This document shows positions 24,646-34,640 of a DNA stretch of 64,000 bases, piece by piece. Source of the stretch: Paraburkholderia sp. PGU19 (GTDB lineage Bacteria; Pseudomonadota; Gammaproteobacteria; Burkholderiales; Burkholderiaceae); contig NZ_AP023180.1 in NCBI RefSeq assembly GCF_013426915.1, positions 868,001 through 932,000 on the forward strand. Direction: 5' to 3'. The translations under genes were made by a program, and so were the position numbers. The notes beneath the pieces are model-generated. The model was given only the letters and a program-made list of their open reading frames with translations. It had not been told where the DNA came from and ran no database searches. The stretch's first letter is position 1. Every line of letters begins with the position of its first letter.

Positions 24646-25281
24646 ATGAAGGTTCCGTACCGATACCTGTCCGCGATGGTCATCAATGTCGCGCTGCCGT
24701 GGCTCGCGTACCGGCTTGCGTTGCCGCATTGGGGCACGACGGGCGCGCTCGCCGCATCTGCCGCGCCGTTGATCGCGTGGATCGCATGGGACCTGTACCA
24801 CTCGCGGCACTTCGATGCGTTGAGCGCGCTCGTGCTGGCCGGCATCCTGCCGCTGCTCGCGTGGGCGCTGATCGACCAGGGCGAGCATCGGCGCGCGCTC
24901 GAAGACCCGATGGTGTCGGGCGTCATCGGCATCGCGTTTCTGTTGTCGCTGCTGTTGCGCAAGCCGATGGTCTACTACCTCGCGCGTTCGACGGTGTCGC
25001 GTGAATCGCTTGCAGATGTCGAACAGTTCGAGTGCCACTATCGCGAGCGTCCCAAACTCGTCGCGCGGATTCACCGGATGACGGTGGTCTGGGGCATCGG
25101 TCTGACGGCCGAGAATGCCGCGCGTTACTGGGTCGTGACGAACCTGAGCGACGCGCAACTGGCGTTGCATATTTCGACGGCGTTGCGCTGGGGCGTCTAT
25201 GGCTCGCTCATGCTGTGGACGCTCTGGACGCGGCGCCATCTCAAACGCATTGACGCTGAGAGAAAAATGGAGTCAGCATGA
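24646..25281 (+). CDS. VC0807-family inner-membrane protein
   Basis: A 211-residue protein with about five or six hydrophobic stretches (LSAMVINVALPWLAYRLAL, ALSALVLAGILPLLAWALI, GVIGIAFLLSLLL, and two near the C-terminus), matching the VC0807-type membrane proteins of unknown function. The conserved RKPMVYYLAR follows the third segment. It overlaps the amidohydrolase gene by 4 bases (ATGA), so the two are translationally coupled. A transport or membrane-anchoring role for the partner enzyme is possible but unproven. Confidence 0.78.
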   Translation: MKVPYRYLSAMVINVALPWLAYRLALPHWGTTGALAASAAPLIAWIAWDLYHSRHFDALSALVLAGILPLLAWALIDQGEHRRALEDPMVSGVIGIAFLLSLLLRKPMVYYLARSTVSRESLADVEQFECHYRERPKLVARIHRMTVVWGIGLTAENAARYWVVTNLSDAQLALHISTALRWGVYGSLMLWTLWTRRHLKRIDAERKMESA

Positions 25282-26474
25282 AAGAGCCCCTGTTGATTGC
25301 CGATGCACGGTTGCCCGATGGCACACGCGTCGACGTGTCGATCGTCAATGGCCACATCGATGCGATCGCCCCTGATTTACCGGTCGAAAACGATGTCACG
25401 CGCGAAAACGGCAACGGCGCCCTGTTGTTGCCTGGTTTCGTCGAAGGCCACACACATCTCGACAAAACGATGTGGGGCATGCGCTGGTATCGCAACGAAG
25501 TGGGACCGAAGCTCACCGATCGCATCGAAAACGAGCGCAGCTTTCGCGCGCGAAGCGGACACGACGCGGCCACTGCTTCGCTCGCATTGGCACGCGCCTT
25601 CTTGCAGGCGGGCACGACCCGCTTGCGCACGCACGTCGATATCGATACCGACGCTGGCCTGAAACACCTCGAAGGCGTGCTGAAGACGCGCGACGCATTG
25701 CGCGACGTGCTCGACATGCAGACGGTTGCGTTTCCGCAATCGGGCATGCTCAAACGCAAGGGCACCGTCACGTTGCTCGACGAGGCGCTGCGCGCGGGCG
25801 CCGACGTGCTCGGCGCGCTGGACCCGGCCTTGATCGACGGCGATCCCGTCGCGTCGATGAATGCGACGTTCGATCTGGCTACACGCCACCAGAAGCCAAT
25901 CGATATCCATCTGCACGAGCCCGCCGAGATCGGCGCATTCACCCTGAAGCTGCTGCTCGATCGCGTCGAGGCGCTCGGCATGCAGGGCCGCGTGGTAATC
26001 AGCCACGCATTCTGTCTCGGCGCACTCGCGCCGCGCGAGCGCGATCCGCTGCTCGAACGGCTCGCGTCGCTGAACGTCGCGCTGCTCACGACAGCGCCCG
26101 CTTCCGTGCCCGTGCCGCCGCTTGCCGCATGCATCGAGAAAGGCGTCACGCTGTTCGGCGGCAACGACGGCATCCGCGATACATGGAATCCGTTCGGCTC
26201 GCCGGACATGCTGGAGCGCGCGATGCTGATCGGCATGCGCTACGACTTGCGTCGCGACGATGCGCTCGCCATCGCGTTCGATTGCGTGAGCCACACGGCT
26301 GCACGCGGATGCGGGTTCGCCGACTATGGTCTGCACGTCGGCGCGCGCGCGGACCTCGTGCTCGTCGACGCGGAAACCGTTGCGCATGCCGTTGCGGCGC
26401 GTCCTGTGCGCAAGCTGGTCGTTGCACATGGGCGGATCATTGCACGCGACGGCGTGCTGGTCGAAGGCGTGTAA
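25278..26474 (+). CDS. Cytosine deaminase-like amidohydrolase
   Basis: A 398-residue metal-dependent hydrolase of the amidohydrolase superfamily, CodA-like branch. The HTHLDKTMWGMRW motif near residue 58 gives the HxH metal ligands. Later come THVDIDT, IDIHLHEPAE, VISHAFCLG (the His of strand 6) and NDGIRDTWNPFG (the final catalytic Asp). The C-terminal beta-sandwich residues ARADLVLVDAETVAHAV are normal. Coupled with the preceding membrane protein gene. Substrates could be pyrimidines, purines or other cyclic amidines; sequence alone does not decide. Confidence 0.85.
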   Translation: MKEPLLIADARLPDGTRVDVSIVNGHIDAIAPDLPVENDVTRENGNGALLLPGFVEGHTHLDKTMWGMRWYRNEVGPKLTDRIENERSFRARSGHDAATASLALARAFLQAGTTRLRTHVDIDTDAGLKHLEGVLKTRDALRDVLDMQTVAFPQSGMLKRKGTVTLLDEALRAGADVLGALDPALIDGDPVASMNATFDLATRHQKPIDIHLHEPAEIGAFTLKLLLDRVEALGMQGRVVISHAFCLGALAPRERDPLLERLASLNVALLTTAPASVPVPPLAACIEKGVTLFGGNDGIRDTWNPFGSPDMLERAMLIGMRYDLRRDDALAIAFDCVSHTAARGCGFADYGLHVGARADLVLVDAETVAHAVAARPVRKLVVAHGRIIARDGVLVEGV

Positions 26475-26504
26475 GCCGCCCCTCTCAAGCAGCGAATAAA
26501 AAAA

Positions 26505-26531
26505 GCCCCGGCATGTGAACCATGCCGGGGC
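26505..26531 (-). terminator. Terminator of the phospholipase C gene
   Basis: An 11-bp perfect stem (GCCCCGGCATG) with a 5-base loop. On the minus strand it is followed by a run of seven T residues, 40 bases past the plcN stop. It may also stop the convergent amidohydrolase transcript. Confidence 0.88.
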
Positions 26532-26570
26532 CAAGCTTTGCGCTGTGTTACACGTCCTGGATCAGGCCAC

Positions 26571-28724
26571 TTACGACGCCGTCATGACGGGCGCGACGGC
26601 CGCCGGATCGCTGATGCTCGTCTTACCCGTTTCGACGTGACCGGCAAGGCGGCGCTGGAACGACGCGTCGTCGTTGTCGCTCACCGTCAGGTCGTACCAG
26701 TGGTGGCTCGCCGACAGCACCCAGGCCTCTTCGATCGACCCGTTCGGCGGCACGATCACAGGGCGCGGATGCGCGCCATACGCGTTATCGACTACCGACA
26801 GCCGTGCGACGCTGTCGCCGTGATTCGTGAACTTCAGGTACACGTTGCCATTGCCGACGTCGTAATGCGCCTTCACTTCCGGCAATGCGGGCTTGCGGTT
26901 ATGGCCGGACAGGCCCTGCGCATTCGCCTGGTTCGACTGCGGCTGCGCGTTGCCCGCAAAGTGGCGCACGAAACCATTCGGGCCGTACACGGTGAACGCA
27001 TACACGCCGTTCGTCGACGCGAGGTTGAACACGTCCTTCAGCGTCTTGCCCGCTTCCACCGTATAACGCCACGGACCATCCGTGCGGTTGGTCGAGTACA
27101 CATAGAAGTGCGCGCCCTGATCGCCGGTGTTGCCAATTTCGATCGTCAGCGAGTTCGCCTTCTCGTCGACCTTGCCGTTCACATGCAATTCATACGGCAA
27201 CGCACGCGCGAAACGGATGCCCCCTTCCTGCGGATCGATCGCGCCCGGCACGGCAGGCACCGTCGGCGCGGGCTGCGTCGCGCACTGGTTGTCGGCCATA
27301 CTCTTGTAGTTGCTCGTGTCCGGCAGCGGCGGCACTTTCGCGTCCGGCGTGCGGAAATCGAATGCCGTCGTGAGGTCGCCGCACACCGCGCGGCGCCATG
27401 CCGTGATGTTCGGCTCATGCACGCCGAAGCGCGTTTCGATGAAACGGATCACCGACGTGTGATCGAACACCTGCGAGCACACGAAACCGCCCTTCGTCCA
27501 CGGCGACACGATCGTCATCGGCACGCGCGGTCCGAGACCGTACGGCAGGTTGTCGGCCGTATAGCTGCCGCCGCGGCCCGGGTTGACCACGTTGTGAATC
27601 TCGCCGTCCGTCGTCACCGTCGAAAGCCCCTGCGCGCGCGACGTCGCCGGTTGCGGCGGCACGATGTGATCGAAGAAGCCGTCGTTCTCGTCGTACATGA
27701 TGAAGAGCACCGTCTTGCTCCACACGTCGGGGTTCGACGTCAGCGCATCGAGAATCTGCGACGTGTATTCCGCGCCATAAGCAGGCGTGTACTTCGGGTG
27801 CTCCGAATACGCGGCGGGCGGGCACAGCCACGACACCTGCGGCAAGCGGTTCGCCTGCACGTCGGCCTTCAGGTCGTCGATCGTGCGCACCGTCTGCGCC
27901 CGCTGAAACAGCGACGAGCCCGGCTGCGCGTTGATGAAGTTCTCGAAGTTCTGCAGGATGTTCGTGCCGTAGTTGCCGTTCAGCGGGTCCGAGCCATCCG
28001 TGCCCTGCTGATAGATCTGCCACGAGATGCCGGCCGCTTCCAGACGCTCCGGATACGTCGTCCACGACAGCAACTGATACTTCGGCGGCACATCGCCGTC
28101 CACGAAGTCGTTGTTGTCCAGCAGCGGGCCGCCCTGCGTGCCCGTCGGATCGACCATGCCCGTCATCAGATACGAACGGTTCGGGTGCGTCGGCCCCGGC
28201 AGCGAACAGAAGTACGCATCGCAAGTCGTGAACGCATCGGCCAGTGCGTAGTGGTACGGAATGTCCGAGCGCAGGTGATAACCCATCGTCATGTCAGTCT
28301 TGTTCGCCGGCCACTGGTCATAACGGCCGCCGTCGATCGCGCCATGCGTCTTGTACCACGAGTGATCCAGATCGCCGACGCATTGCGCGCTCGTGGTCTG
28401 CGTGTTCAGGTGGAACGGCAGCACGGGTTGGGTCGGATCGGCTTTCGACGGCTGATACCAGACGGGCTTGCCATTGGGCAGCGGGATCGGAAAGCGGTCG
28501 TTATAGCCGCGCACGCCGCGCATATGACCGAAGTAATGATCGAACGAACGGTTTTCCTGCATGAACACGACGATGTGCTCGACGTCACGGATCGAGCCCG
28601 TGCGCGAATTGGCGGGGACGGCGAGCGCATTGCGGATCGATTCCGGCAGCATCGTCACGGCGGCGGCTGCGCCCGCGGACGTTGCGGCAGTCTTTAGAAA
28701 ACGGCGACGGCTATTGGATGTCAT
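26571..28724 (-). CDS. plcN: Tat-exported phosphocholine-type phospholipase C
   Basis: A 717-residue secreted phospholipase C of the non-haemolytic PlcN type, hydrolysing phosphatidylcholine and similar lipids. The Tat signal is MTSNSRRRFLKTAATSAGA. The phosphoesterase core begins VEHIVVFMQENRSFDHYFG, continues with GPTHPNRSYLMTG, YDENDGFFDHIVPP and FDHTSVIRFIE, and two C-terminal DUF756-type beta domains follow (about residues 500-700). Length and motif order are complete. The ATG at 28724 is preceded by GAAGG. Upstream on the same strand is a small lipoprotein gene, and a clear terminator lies downstream. Confidence 0.94.
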   Translation of the reverse strand: MTSNSRRRFLKTAATSAGAAAAVTMLPESIRNALAVPANSRTGSIRDVEHIVVFMQENRSFDHYFGHMRGVRGYNDRFPIPLPNGKPVWYQPSKADPTQPVLPFHLNTQTTSAQCVGDLDHSWYKTHGAIDGGRYDQWPANKTDMTMGYHLRSDIPYHYALADAFTTCDAYFCSLPGPTHPNRSYLMTGMVDPTGTQGGPLLDNNDFVDGDVPPKYQLLSWTTYPERLEAAGISWQIYQQGTDGSDPLNGNYGTNILQNFENFINAQPGSSLFQRAQTVRTIDDLKADVQANRLPQVSWLCPPAAYSEHPKYTPAYGAEYTSQILDALTSNPDVWSKTVLFIMYDENDGFFDHIVPPQPATSRAQGLSTVTTDGEIHNVVNPGRGGSYTADNLPYGLGPRVPMTIVSPWTKGGFVCSQVFDHTSVIRFIETRFGVHEPNITAWRRAVCGDLTTAFDFRTPDAKVPPLPDTSNYKSMADNQCATQPAPTVPAVPGAIDPQEGGIRFARALPYELHVNGKVDEKANSLTIEIGNTGDQGAHFYVYSTNRTDGPWRYTVEAGKTLKDVFNLASTNGVYAFTVYGPNGFVRHFAGNAQPQSNQANAQGLSGHNRKPALPEVKAHYDVGNGNVYLKFTNHGDSVARLSVVDNAYGAHPRPVIVPPNGSIEEAWVLSASHHWYDLTVSDNDDASFQRRLAGHVETGKTSISDPAAVAPVMTAS

Positions 28725-28845
28725 GATGTTATTGCCTTCTTCTCGGGGGGAAAGGAATTAACAAGGGAATAACCGCGCGTATCCACGCGCGTTTTTATCT
28801 CTTTGTGTCTTTGCTTCTTTATTTCTTTATTGCCTGAACGTCGAT

Positions 28846-29208
28846 TCAATGGCTCGCTTCGCCTGGCGCGTAGCGAAGCACGGGCGTGACCTGCTGGTTG
28901 TCGGCGGCAAGGCTGGCCTGCGCGCCGAGAATGGCGGCGCTGTCCTGCGCGTCGCTTCGCGTGTTGTCGGTTGCGTTGATGCGGCTCGCGGCCGGCGTAT
29001 TGAAAGCGTTGGCCGAATTGCCCGTCGTGGAAGACGGCAGCGGCAATCCAGACTGCGCCGCGGAAGGCCCAGCGGTATTGGCTTGCGGCGCGCTGGGCGT
29101 GGAGTTGCTGACCGTGGCGCCGTCGTCCGCCCCGCATGCGGCGAGGACGAACGATGCGAGCGCAACGATTGCGCCGACGCGCAGAGAAGAGAGAGGAAGT
29201 CCGTTCAT
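28846..29208 (-). CDS. Small lipoprotein upstream of plcN
   Basis: A 120-residue protein with a lipoprotein signal (MNGLPLSSLRVGAIVALAS, then FVLAAC as lipobox) and a mature part rich in Ser, Ala, Asn and Thr that is probably disordered. No domain is recognised. It lies 121 bases before plcN on the same strand. The spacer contains an unusual minus-strand purine-rich run. A role linked to phospholipase secretion is only a guess from position. Confidence 0.7.
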   Translation of the reverse strand: MNGLPLSSLRVGAIVALASFVLAACGADDGATVSNSTPSAPQANTAGPSAAQSGLPLPSSTTGNSANAFNTPAASRINATDNTRSDAQDSAAILGAQASLAADNQQVTPVLRYAPGEASH

Positions 29209-29406
29209 TCGAGCGTCCAGGTTTCGGCGAAATCGACCGATGACGACTTGCCCGGGAGGGCTGGCCGTCGCTGGAAACGCAGTCTGAAGTCGAATGAAGA
29301 ACTTATTGTGAAACGTTTGACAAGGAAAAGAAATACCTTGAAATATCCGTTATCGGAAAGCCATTAGAAAGCGAAAAGAAACACGAAAGTCATCATGAAA
29401 TTGTCT

Positions 29407-30900
29407 TTAAAGCAATTCGGCATTAAATGCCACATTGCTTTCCTTCCGCTTCGCGTAAGCGGCATATTCGACCGGCAACGCTTCGTGTCTAGCGCTCTTC
29501 GGCGTGACGAGCGGCGTGCCTCGCGCGAACTCGACGCAACACCTTGCGAGCACATCCGTCGGATCGACGAGATGCGCGCTGCGGCCTTTGCGCGTCACCG
29601 TCGCCGCTTGCGGGAAAAGAAGCGGCAGCTCGGTGCAGGCAAGCAGAATGACTTCGACCTGCTGCAACAACAGACTTTCGACGGCCGCGATGATGTCATC
29701 GGCGCATTCGCCGTTCGTGAAGCCCGCCTTCACGCCCCGCGCGCCGTAGATCGCATTCATCACGCGCGCCTGCATGGCGAGCGGCGGCAGCACCTGCGTC
29801 ATGCCGCGCGCTTCGAGCGCCGTGCGATAGACACCGCTTGCAATCGTGCCGTCCGTGGCGAGCAGGCCGATGCGATCGACGGCGGGGAACGTCGCGCGCA
29901 GATAGTCGGCCGTCACGTTCATCATGTTGACGATGGGCACGCGCAAGCGCGCTTCGATCGGCCCGATGAACGCATGCGCGGTATTGCACGGAATCGCGAT
30001 CAGATCGGCGCCGCCGTCTTCGAGCTTTTTGCATGTCGCGTAGAGCGCGAGCGTCGGGTCCGCGCCATCGCCCGTCAGATGATCGGTGCGGTCGGGAATC
30101 TGCGGGTTCTGTTCGACGAGGACCTTGATGTGATCCTGATCGCGCGCGGCGGGTGTATTGCGCACGACCTTGTGCATGAAGTCGACAGTCGCGGCGGGCC
30201 CTACGCCGCCGACCACGCCAAGCTTGATCTGGCGCGCCGGCTTGCGATGATCGGCGAACAGCAGATGTTGCGCATACACCGAATAGCTGTCGACGATGGG
30301 CACGGCGAGCGCGCCGAGCCGCCGCAACGACAATGCGCTATCGGTGCTGCCTGGCAGCAGCACGTCGACGCCCTGCCCGATCAGTGTTTCGCATGCTTCA
30401 CGCAGCCCTTCCATACCCTTGAAGCCGACGCTCACGACTTCGACACGCGCGTTCTCGCCGTATCGCTCGAACAGGCGGCGCTCGCATAGCACCGGCGATG
30501 TCATCACGCCGACGCGGCGTGCAAGCGGATAACGCTGGCGAATATGCGCAAACAGCGCAGCGACCATATCAACGATTGCGAGTGTCGTGTTCTGCTGTAA
30601 TTCGTCGATAAACAAATGGCTGTCGAAGCATGGCAGCGCAACCGCGGGTAAGCCGCGCTGCTCGAAATGGCGTATCGCATCGAATACGCGCAACTTGTGT
30701 TGCGCTGAACCAGCCACATAAGAAATCGATGCACGGCGCTCTATATCCGATACGCGTTCGACAGCAATATCCAATGGCTGAAACGTACGCGCAGCGGCAT
30801 TGGCGTCATGCATTTTGCGCAACACATCCACACTCGCGAGACGCGCCGCGCCGCCGACAATCCCGAGCGCACGCCGCCCCATCCCAGACGATGTATTCAT
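29407..30900 (-). CDS. Tandem aspartate/glutamate racemase family protein
   Basis: A 497-residue protein made of two Asp/Glu racemase-like halves. The C-terminal half (about 225-470) has the complete pair of catalytic cysteines, C305 in AIPCNTAH and C422 in LLACTELPLL, and the GVVGGVGPAATVDF start. The N-terminal half (about 10-220) begins ALGIVGGAARLASVDVL and keeps C91 (ALPCFDSH), but has Gly where the second Cys should be (LLPGSTDS, G184), so it is probably inactive or regulatory. Single-domain racemases of this family are about 230 residues. No transporter or amino-acid pathway gene adjoins it. Confidence 0.82.
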   Translation of the reverse strand: MNTSSGMGRRALGIVGGAARLASVDVLRKMHDANAAARTFQPLDIAVERVSDIERRASISYVAGSAQHKLRVFDAIRHFEQRGLPAVALPCFDSHLFIDELQQNTTLAIVDMVAALFAHIRQRYPLARRVGVMTSPVLCERRLFERYGENARVEVVSVGFKGMEGLREACETLIGQGVDVLLPGSTDSALSLRRLGALAVPIVDSYSVYAQHLLFADHRKPARQIKLGVVGGVGPAATVDFMHKVVRNTPAARDQDHIKVLVEQNPQIPDRTDHLTGDGADPTLALYATCKKLEDGGADLIAIPCNTAHAFIGPIEARLRVPIVNMMNVTADYLRATFPAVDRIGLLATDGTIASGVYRTALEARGMTQVLPPLAMQARVMNAIYGARGVKAGFTNGECADDIIAAVESLLLQQVEVILLACTELPLLFPQAATVTRKGRSAHLVDPTDVLARCCVEFARGTPLVTPKSARHEALPVEYAAYAKRKESNVAFNAELL

Positions 30901-31272
30901 AGTCCCTCGCTTGCTGTCTTATTTGAAGCGCGCATTCCGGCGACGCCAATTCGAGGTCACCGGCGCCTTACATCGAATCCCGTTATCGTGGCGCCGATCA
31001 GAATATAAATCCGAATGCGTATTTATGTCGCATGAATAAATCGGAAAGTTTTCCTATAAACAACAGCCTTGGCTAATTCAGCCTTTTAACGGCTGCCAAT
31101 TGCGTCTGGTTAACCCCTACATGCGTCAAAATTGTTAATTCACGGCGATCGATTCCATTCGGAACGGCAACCCTATGCTCGCTTATCCCACTCGCTTCGG
31201 GTCCGACCTTTGCTGACTTTGCAGCCTTGGGAGGCAGATAGACGCCAGGGCGCCAATGGGAGACCAGCGAGA
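30901..31272. other. Divergent intergenic region, racemase / response regulator
   Basis: About 370 bases with A/T-rich patches around 31015-31140 (for example CCTATAAACAACAG and AATTGTTAATTC) that are probably promoters for one or both flanking genes. No gene, repeat or terminator could be supported. Confidence 0.4.
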
Positions 31273-31716
31273 ATGGCAACGAAGAATCCACACGACAGTG
31301 ATGACGAATTGCAATGGCGCGCAATCGGCGCGCACATGACCGACAACCGGCGTGTGCTGGTCGTCGACGATTACGCCGATGCCGCCGACGCGTTGCAGTT
31401 GCTGCTATTCGCAAACGGCTTCGAATGCCGCGCGATGCATCGCGCCGAGGACGTCTGCGAACTCGCTTCCCAATGGCAGCCATTTGCGGTCGTGCTCGAC
31501 ATTGCCATGCCGGGCGTCGACGGGCTCGAACTTGCGTGCCGCCTGCGCGCTTCCGAATCGACTTCGCATATGTTGCTGATCGCGTGTACGGGCTACGCGT
31601 CGCAACTCGATCGCGAGCGGGCGCGCGAAGCCGGCTTCGATGCGCATTGCGCGAAGCCGCTCACGCCGCAGCGTCTGCTCGAACTCTTGAAGCGCGCTAC
31701 CTCGGACGACGCATAG
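31273..31716 (+). CDS. Orphan single-domain response regulator
   Basis: A 147-residue CheY-like receiver. VLVVDDYADAADAL supplies the acidic pocket, VVLDIAMPG the phosphoacceptor Asp, and CAKPLTPQRLLELL the conserved Lys. There is no output domain and no kinase gene nearby. GGGAG lies about 10 bases before the chosen ATG (31273); a later ATG at 31336 (MTDNRRVLVVDD) would give only the receiver core. It may act as a phosphate sink or a partner of a hybrid kinase elsewhere. Confidence 0.85.
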   Translation: MATKNPHDSDDELQWRAIGAHMTDNRRVLVVDDYADAADALQLLLFANGFECRAMHRAEDVCELASQWQPFAVVLDIAMPGVDGLELACRLRASESTSHMLLIACTGYASQLDRERAREAGFDAHCAKPLTPQRLLELLKRATSDDA

Positions 31717-31950
31717 CGCGCGTGTAATTCATACAGGCAGGCCTGCGCCGCGCCGCCGCGTCCATACCGTAAAGGACTAGTCACCCGCCTTCACGCATCA
31801 TGCGCGACAACGGCGAGAGGGGCAGGCACGCGAACTGCTGTCGCATTGTCAGCCCTCGCCGCATAAGGTTTAGCGCGCCCGGGCGGCTGCGGCGAAGCAC
31901 CAAGGGAGGCGCTAGCCGGGGATCTCGCGTTGACAGACAGGAGAACAACG

Positions 31951-32538
31951 ATGCATAGAAGAAATTTCATACTCAGCACCAGCGCCGCACTCGCTGCGGG
32001 CGGTCTTGCCCTCTCGGGCTGCACGATGACGGGTTCGAATTCCACGACGAGCACCAGCAATTCGGACAAGCGCCGCGCGATCGATTCGAGTGTCGATGAA
32101 ACGCTCTCGCGGCTCTACACGACGGCGCACGGCTCACGCGAGCTGGTCGCGAAAGCGCGTGGCGTGCTGGTGTTCCCATCCGTCGTGCAGGCAGGCTTCT
32201 GGATCGGCGGACAATATGGCCAAGGGTCGCTGCGCGTCGGCGGGCAAACGGTGGGTTACTACAGCACGGCAGCAGGCTCGTTCGGCCTGCAGATCGGCGC
32301 CCAGTCCAAGGGCGTGATCTTCCTGTTCATGACACAGGATGCACTCGACAACTTCCGCAACAGCCAGGGCTGGTCGGTTGGCGGCGATGCGACGGTCGCG
32401 CTCGTGAAGGTCGGCGCGAACGGCAACATCGATACGACGACGGCGACGAAGCCCGTGCAGGCATTCGTGCTGACCAACGCCGGTCTGATGGCGGGCGTGT
32501 CGCTCGAAGGCGCGAAGATTTCGCGGCTCGATATCTGA
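31951..32538 (+). CDS. Ysc84/SYLF-domain lipoprotein
   Basis: A 195-residue protein with a twin-Arg-containing lipoprotein signal (MHRRNFILSTSAALAAGG, then LALSGC). It has a complete Ysc84/SYLF lipid-binding domain: AKARGVLVFPSVVQAGFWIG, GYYSTAAGSFGLQIGAQ and LMAGVSLEGAKISRLDI at the end. The ATG at 31951 follows AGGAGAACAACG. These proteins are periplasmic or envelope-associated in bacteria, and their physiological role is not established. Confidence 0.88.
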   Translation: MHRRNFILSTSAALAAGGLALSGCTMTGSNSTTSTSNSDKRRAIDSSVDETLSRLYTTAHGSRELVAKARGVLVFPSVVQAGFWIGGQYGQGSLRVGGQTVGYYSTAAGSFGLQIGAQSKGVIFLFMTQDALDNFRNSQGWSVGGDATVALVKVGANGNIDTTTATKPVQAFVLTNAGLMAGVSLEGAKISRLDI

Positions 32539-32958
32539 GCGCGATAAAGCGCCGATGGACGCGGGGCGCGCAATGCGCCCCGTATTGGCTCCGTTAAGTC
32601 GCGAACGCTCGTGCGGGAGCAGCACGAATGTGTAAAGCCCTCTCGTTTTCCAGACGCGTTTTACATTCGCACGGCAGCGCCCGTCCATCGCGCACGTTCA
32701 CCAAGTTGACGCATTTCATCCTCTACAGTGCTTCATGCACCGCAGTCCCGCGTCGCTCAAAGATCTGAAGAAAACGCCGAGGCGCGCCGCAGAAGCTTCA
32801 CGGTATGCGTGTGCATATGGCACACCGTTTGCTGTTCATCAAAGCCGTCGTCCCTCGTCTCTCTCGCCGACCCGATCCGCCGCACGGATCGCGCCAGCCA
32901 TCTGCGGCGGCAATTCAAGCGTCTCACTCAATCTACTCTTTCACCAGGAGTCACAACC
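32539..32958. other. Intergenic region upstream of glgA
   Basis: About 420 bases. A hairpin at 32562-32582 (CGGGGCGC, 5-base loop, GCGCCCCG), 24 bases after the Ysc84 stop, could terminate it but lacks a T-run. The rest must hold the glgA promoter. I find no gene. Confidence 0.45.
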
Positions 32959-34581
32959 TTGACGCTGAACGTCCTTCTCGTCGCCTCGGAGGCGATGCCG
33001 TTGGCGAAGTCCGGCGGTCTGGGCGACATGGTGAGTGCGTACGCCGCCGCGTTGCGCGAGGCGGGCGTCGCGTCGACCATTCTGTTGCCTGCGTACCCCG
33101 CGGCACTTGAACGCGCGGTGGGCGTGACGCCCATCTGCCGCATCAGCGGCCTGCCGGGCGGCGAGGCGCGACTGTTGCGCGCGCACATGCCCGATACGGG
33201 CGTGCCCGTCCTGCTTCTGCAGATGGACCATCTGTTCAGGCGCGACAATCTCTATCAGGACGAGCAGGGCCGCGACTATCTCGACAACGCGATCCGCTTC
33301 GCGTCGCTTGCGGCTGCCGCGACGCGCATCGCGCGCGGCGTGCGCGGCGTGCAGATGCCCGACATCGTGCATGCGCACGACTGGCACACGGGCCTCACGC
33401 CGCTTCTGATGAAGCTCGCAGGCGTCGCCGCGAAAAGCGTGTTCACCGTGCACAACCTCGCGTTTCAGGGCAACTATCCGCTCGCGCTGGGCAGCTGGAT
33501 GGGTGTGCCGCCCGAACTGCTCGTGCCTGCGTTGACGGACCCGCGCAGCATCGAGTTCTATGGCGCGCTCAGCATGATGAAAGCGGGCATCGTGCACGCC
33601 GATCAGGTCGTCACCGTCAGCGAGAACTACGCGCGCGAAATTCTCACGCCGCATTTCGGGCATCTGATGGAAGGCGTGCTGCAGGCGTGCTCGCACAAGC
33701 TGTCGGGTATCACGAACGGCATCGATAGCGCGACATGGAATCCTGCTATCGACCCGCTGATCGCGCGCGCCTACTCCGCCGACGACGTGCGCGGCAAGCA
33801 GGCCTGCAAGCGCGATCTGCAACAGACCTTCGGCCTGACGGTCGATCCATTCGCGCCGCTGGTTGCGATCGGCAGCCGTCTGACGTCGCAAAAGCTTGCG
33901 GACGTCGTAATCGAAGCGCTGCCTTTGCTGCTCGCGCGCGATCCGCGGCTACAGGTGGCGATTCTCGGCAAGGGAGACGCGTATCTCGAAGCCGCGGTGC
34001 GCGACCTCGCCGCCGCGTGGCCGCAGCGCGTCGGCGCATACATCGGTTATGACGAACGGCGCGCGCACCTGCTGCACGCGGGCGCCGACGTGTTGCTGCA
34101 CGGCAGCCGCTTCGAGCCATGCGGCCTCACGCAGCTCTACGCGCTGCGCTACGGCACGATTCCCGTCGCGTCGCGAGTCGGCGGGCTGCGCGACACGATC
34201 GTCGACTACACGCCCGAGCGTTCGCCCGAACTCGGCTTGCCCGAAGACGGCGCAACGGGCTTTCTGTTCGACGGCGAAACACCCGAGGATGTCGCGGCCG
34301 CCTTGCAGCGCGCGCTCGACGCGTTCATGCGGCCTTCGTCATGGCATGCGCTCCAGCGCAATGCGATGCGGTGCGATTTCAGCTGGCGCAAGCCGGTGCA
34401 GGCCTATCTGAAACTCTATGGCATGCTGACGGATGCACGCCCGGCGCAACCGCGTGTCGATGTCGAACGCATCGCAGCGTCGACGACGCAACGTCGCGCG
34501 AATACGAGCGGCGCAGCGAACGGACAGGGTGCGTGGAGCAATGGCGCGGCGTCACAGGAGACGGTGGCGCGAAGCGCGTGA
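32959..34581 (+). CDS. glgA: Glycogen (starch) synthase
   Basis: A 540-residue ADP-glucose:glycogen glucosyltransferase (GT5). The ADP-glucose site KSGGLGDM is near residue 17. The segments HAHDWHTGLTPLL, TVHNLAFQGNYP and the late SRFEPCGLTQLYALRYGTIPV are typical. I place the start at the TTG (32959): it has AGGAG 8 bases before and gives the canonical TLNVLLVASEAMPLAKSGG, while the frame upstream is not protein-like. About 45 C-terminal residues are a low-complexity tail beyond the usual end. It is convergent with glgX and shares a terminator. Confidence 0.93.
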   Translation: MTLNVLLVASEAMPLAKSGGLGDMVSAYAAALREAGVASTILLPAYPAALERAVGVTPICRISGLPGGEARLLRAHMPDTGVPVLLLQMDHLFRRDNLYQDEQGRDYLDNAIRFASLAAAATRIARGVRGVQMPDIVHAHDWHTGLTPLLMKLAGVAAKSVFTVHNLAFQGNYPLALGSWMGVPPELLVPALTDPRSIEFYGALSMMKAGIVHADQVVTVSENYAREILTPHFGHLMEGVLQACSHKLSGITNGIDSATWNPAIDPLIARAYSADDVRGKQACKRDLQQTFGLTVDPFAPLVAIGSRLTSQKLADVVIEALPLLLARDPRLQVAILGKGDAYLEAAVRDLAAAWPQRVGAYIGYDERRAHLLHAGADVLLHGSRFEPCGLTQLYALRYGTIPVASRVGGLRDTIVDYTPERSPELGLPEDGATGFLFDGETPEDVAAALQRALDAFMRPSSWHALQRNAMRCDFSWRKPVQAYLKLYGMLTDARPAQPRVDVERIAASTTQRRANTSGAANGQGAWSNGAASQETVARSA

Positions 34582-34640
34582 GTGTGACGCAACACCCCGC
34601 ATGCGGGCTTTGAAAACAGCGAATAGCGAACAGCAATAGA

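Noticed and set aside
26538..28697. A 719-residue Arg/His-rich open frame opposite plcN
   Set aside because: It is the high-GC antisense shadow of a complete phospholipase C gene, with no ribosome-binding site and no protein-like sequence.
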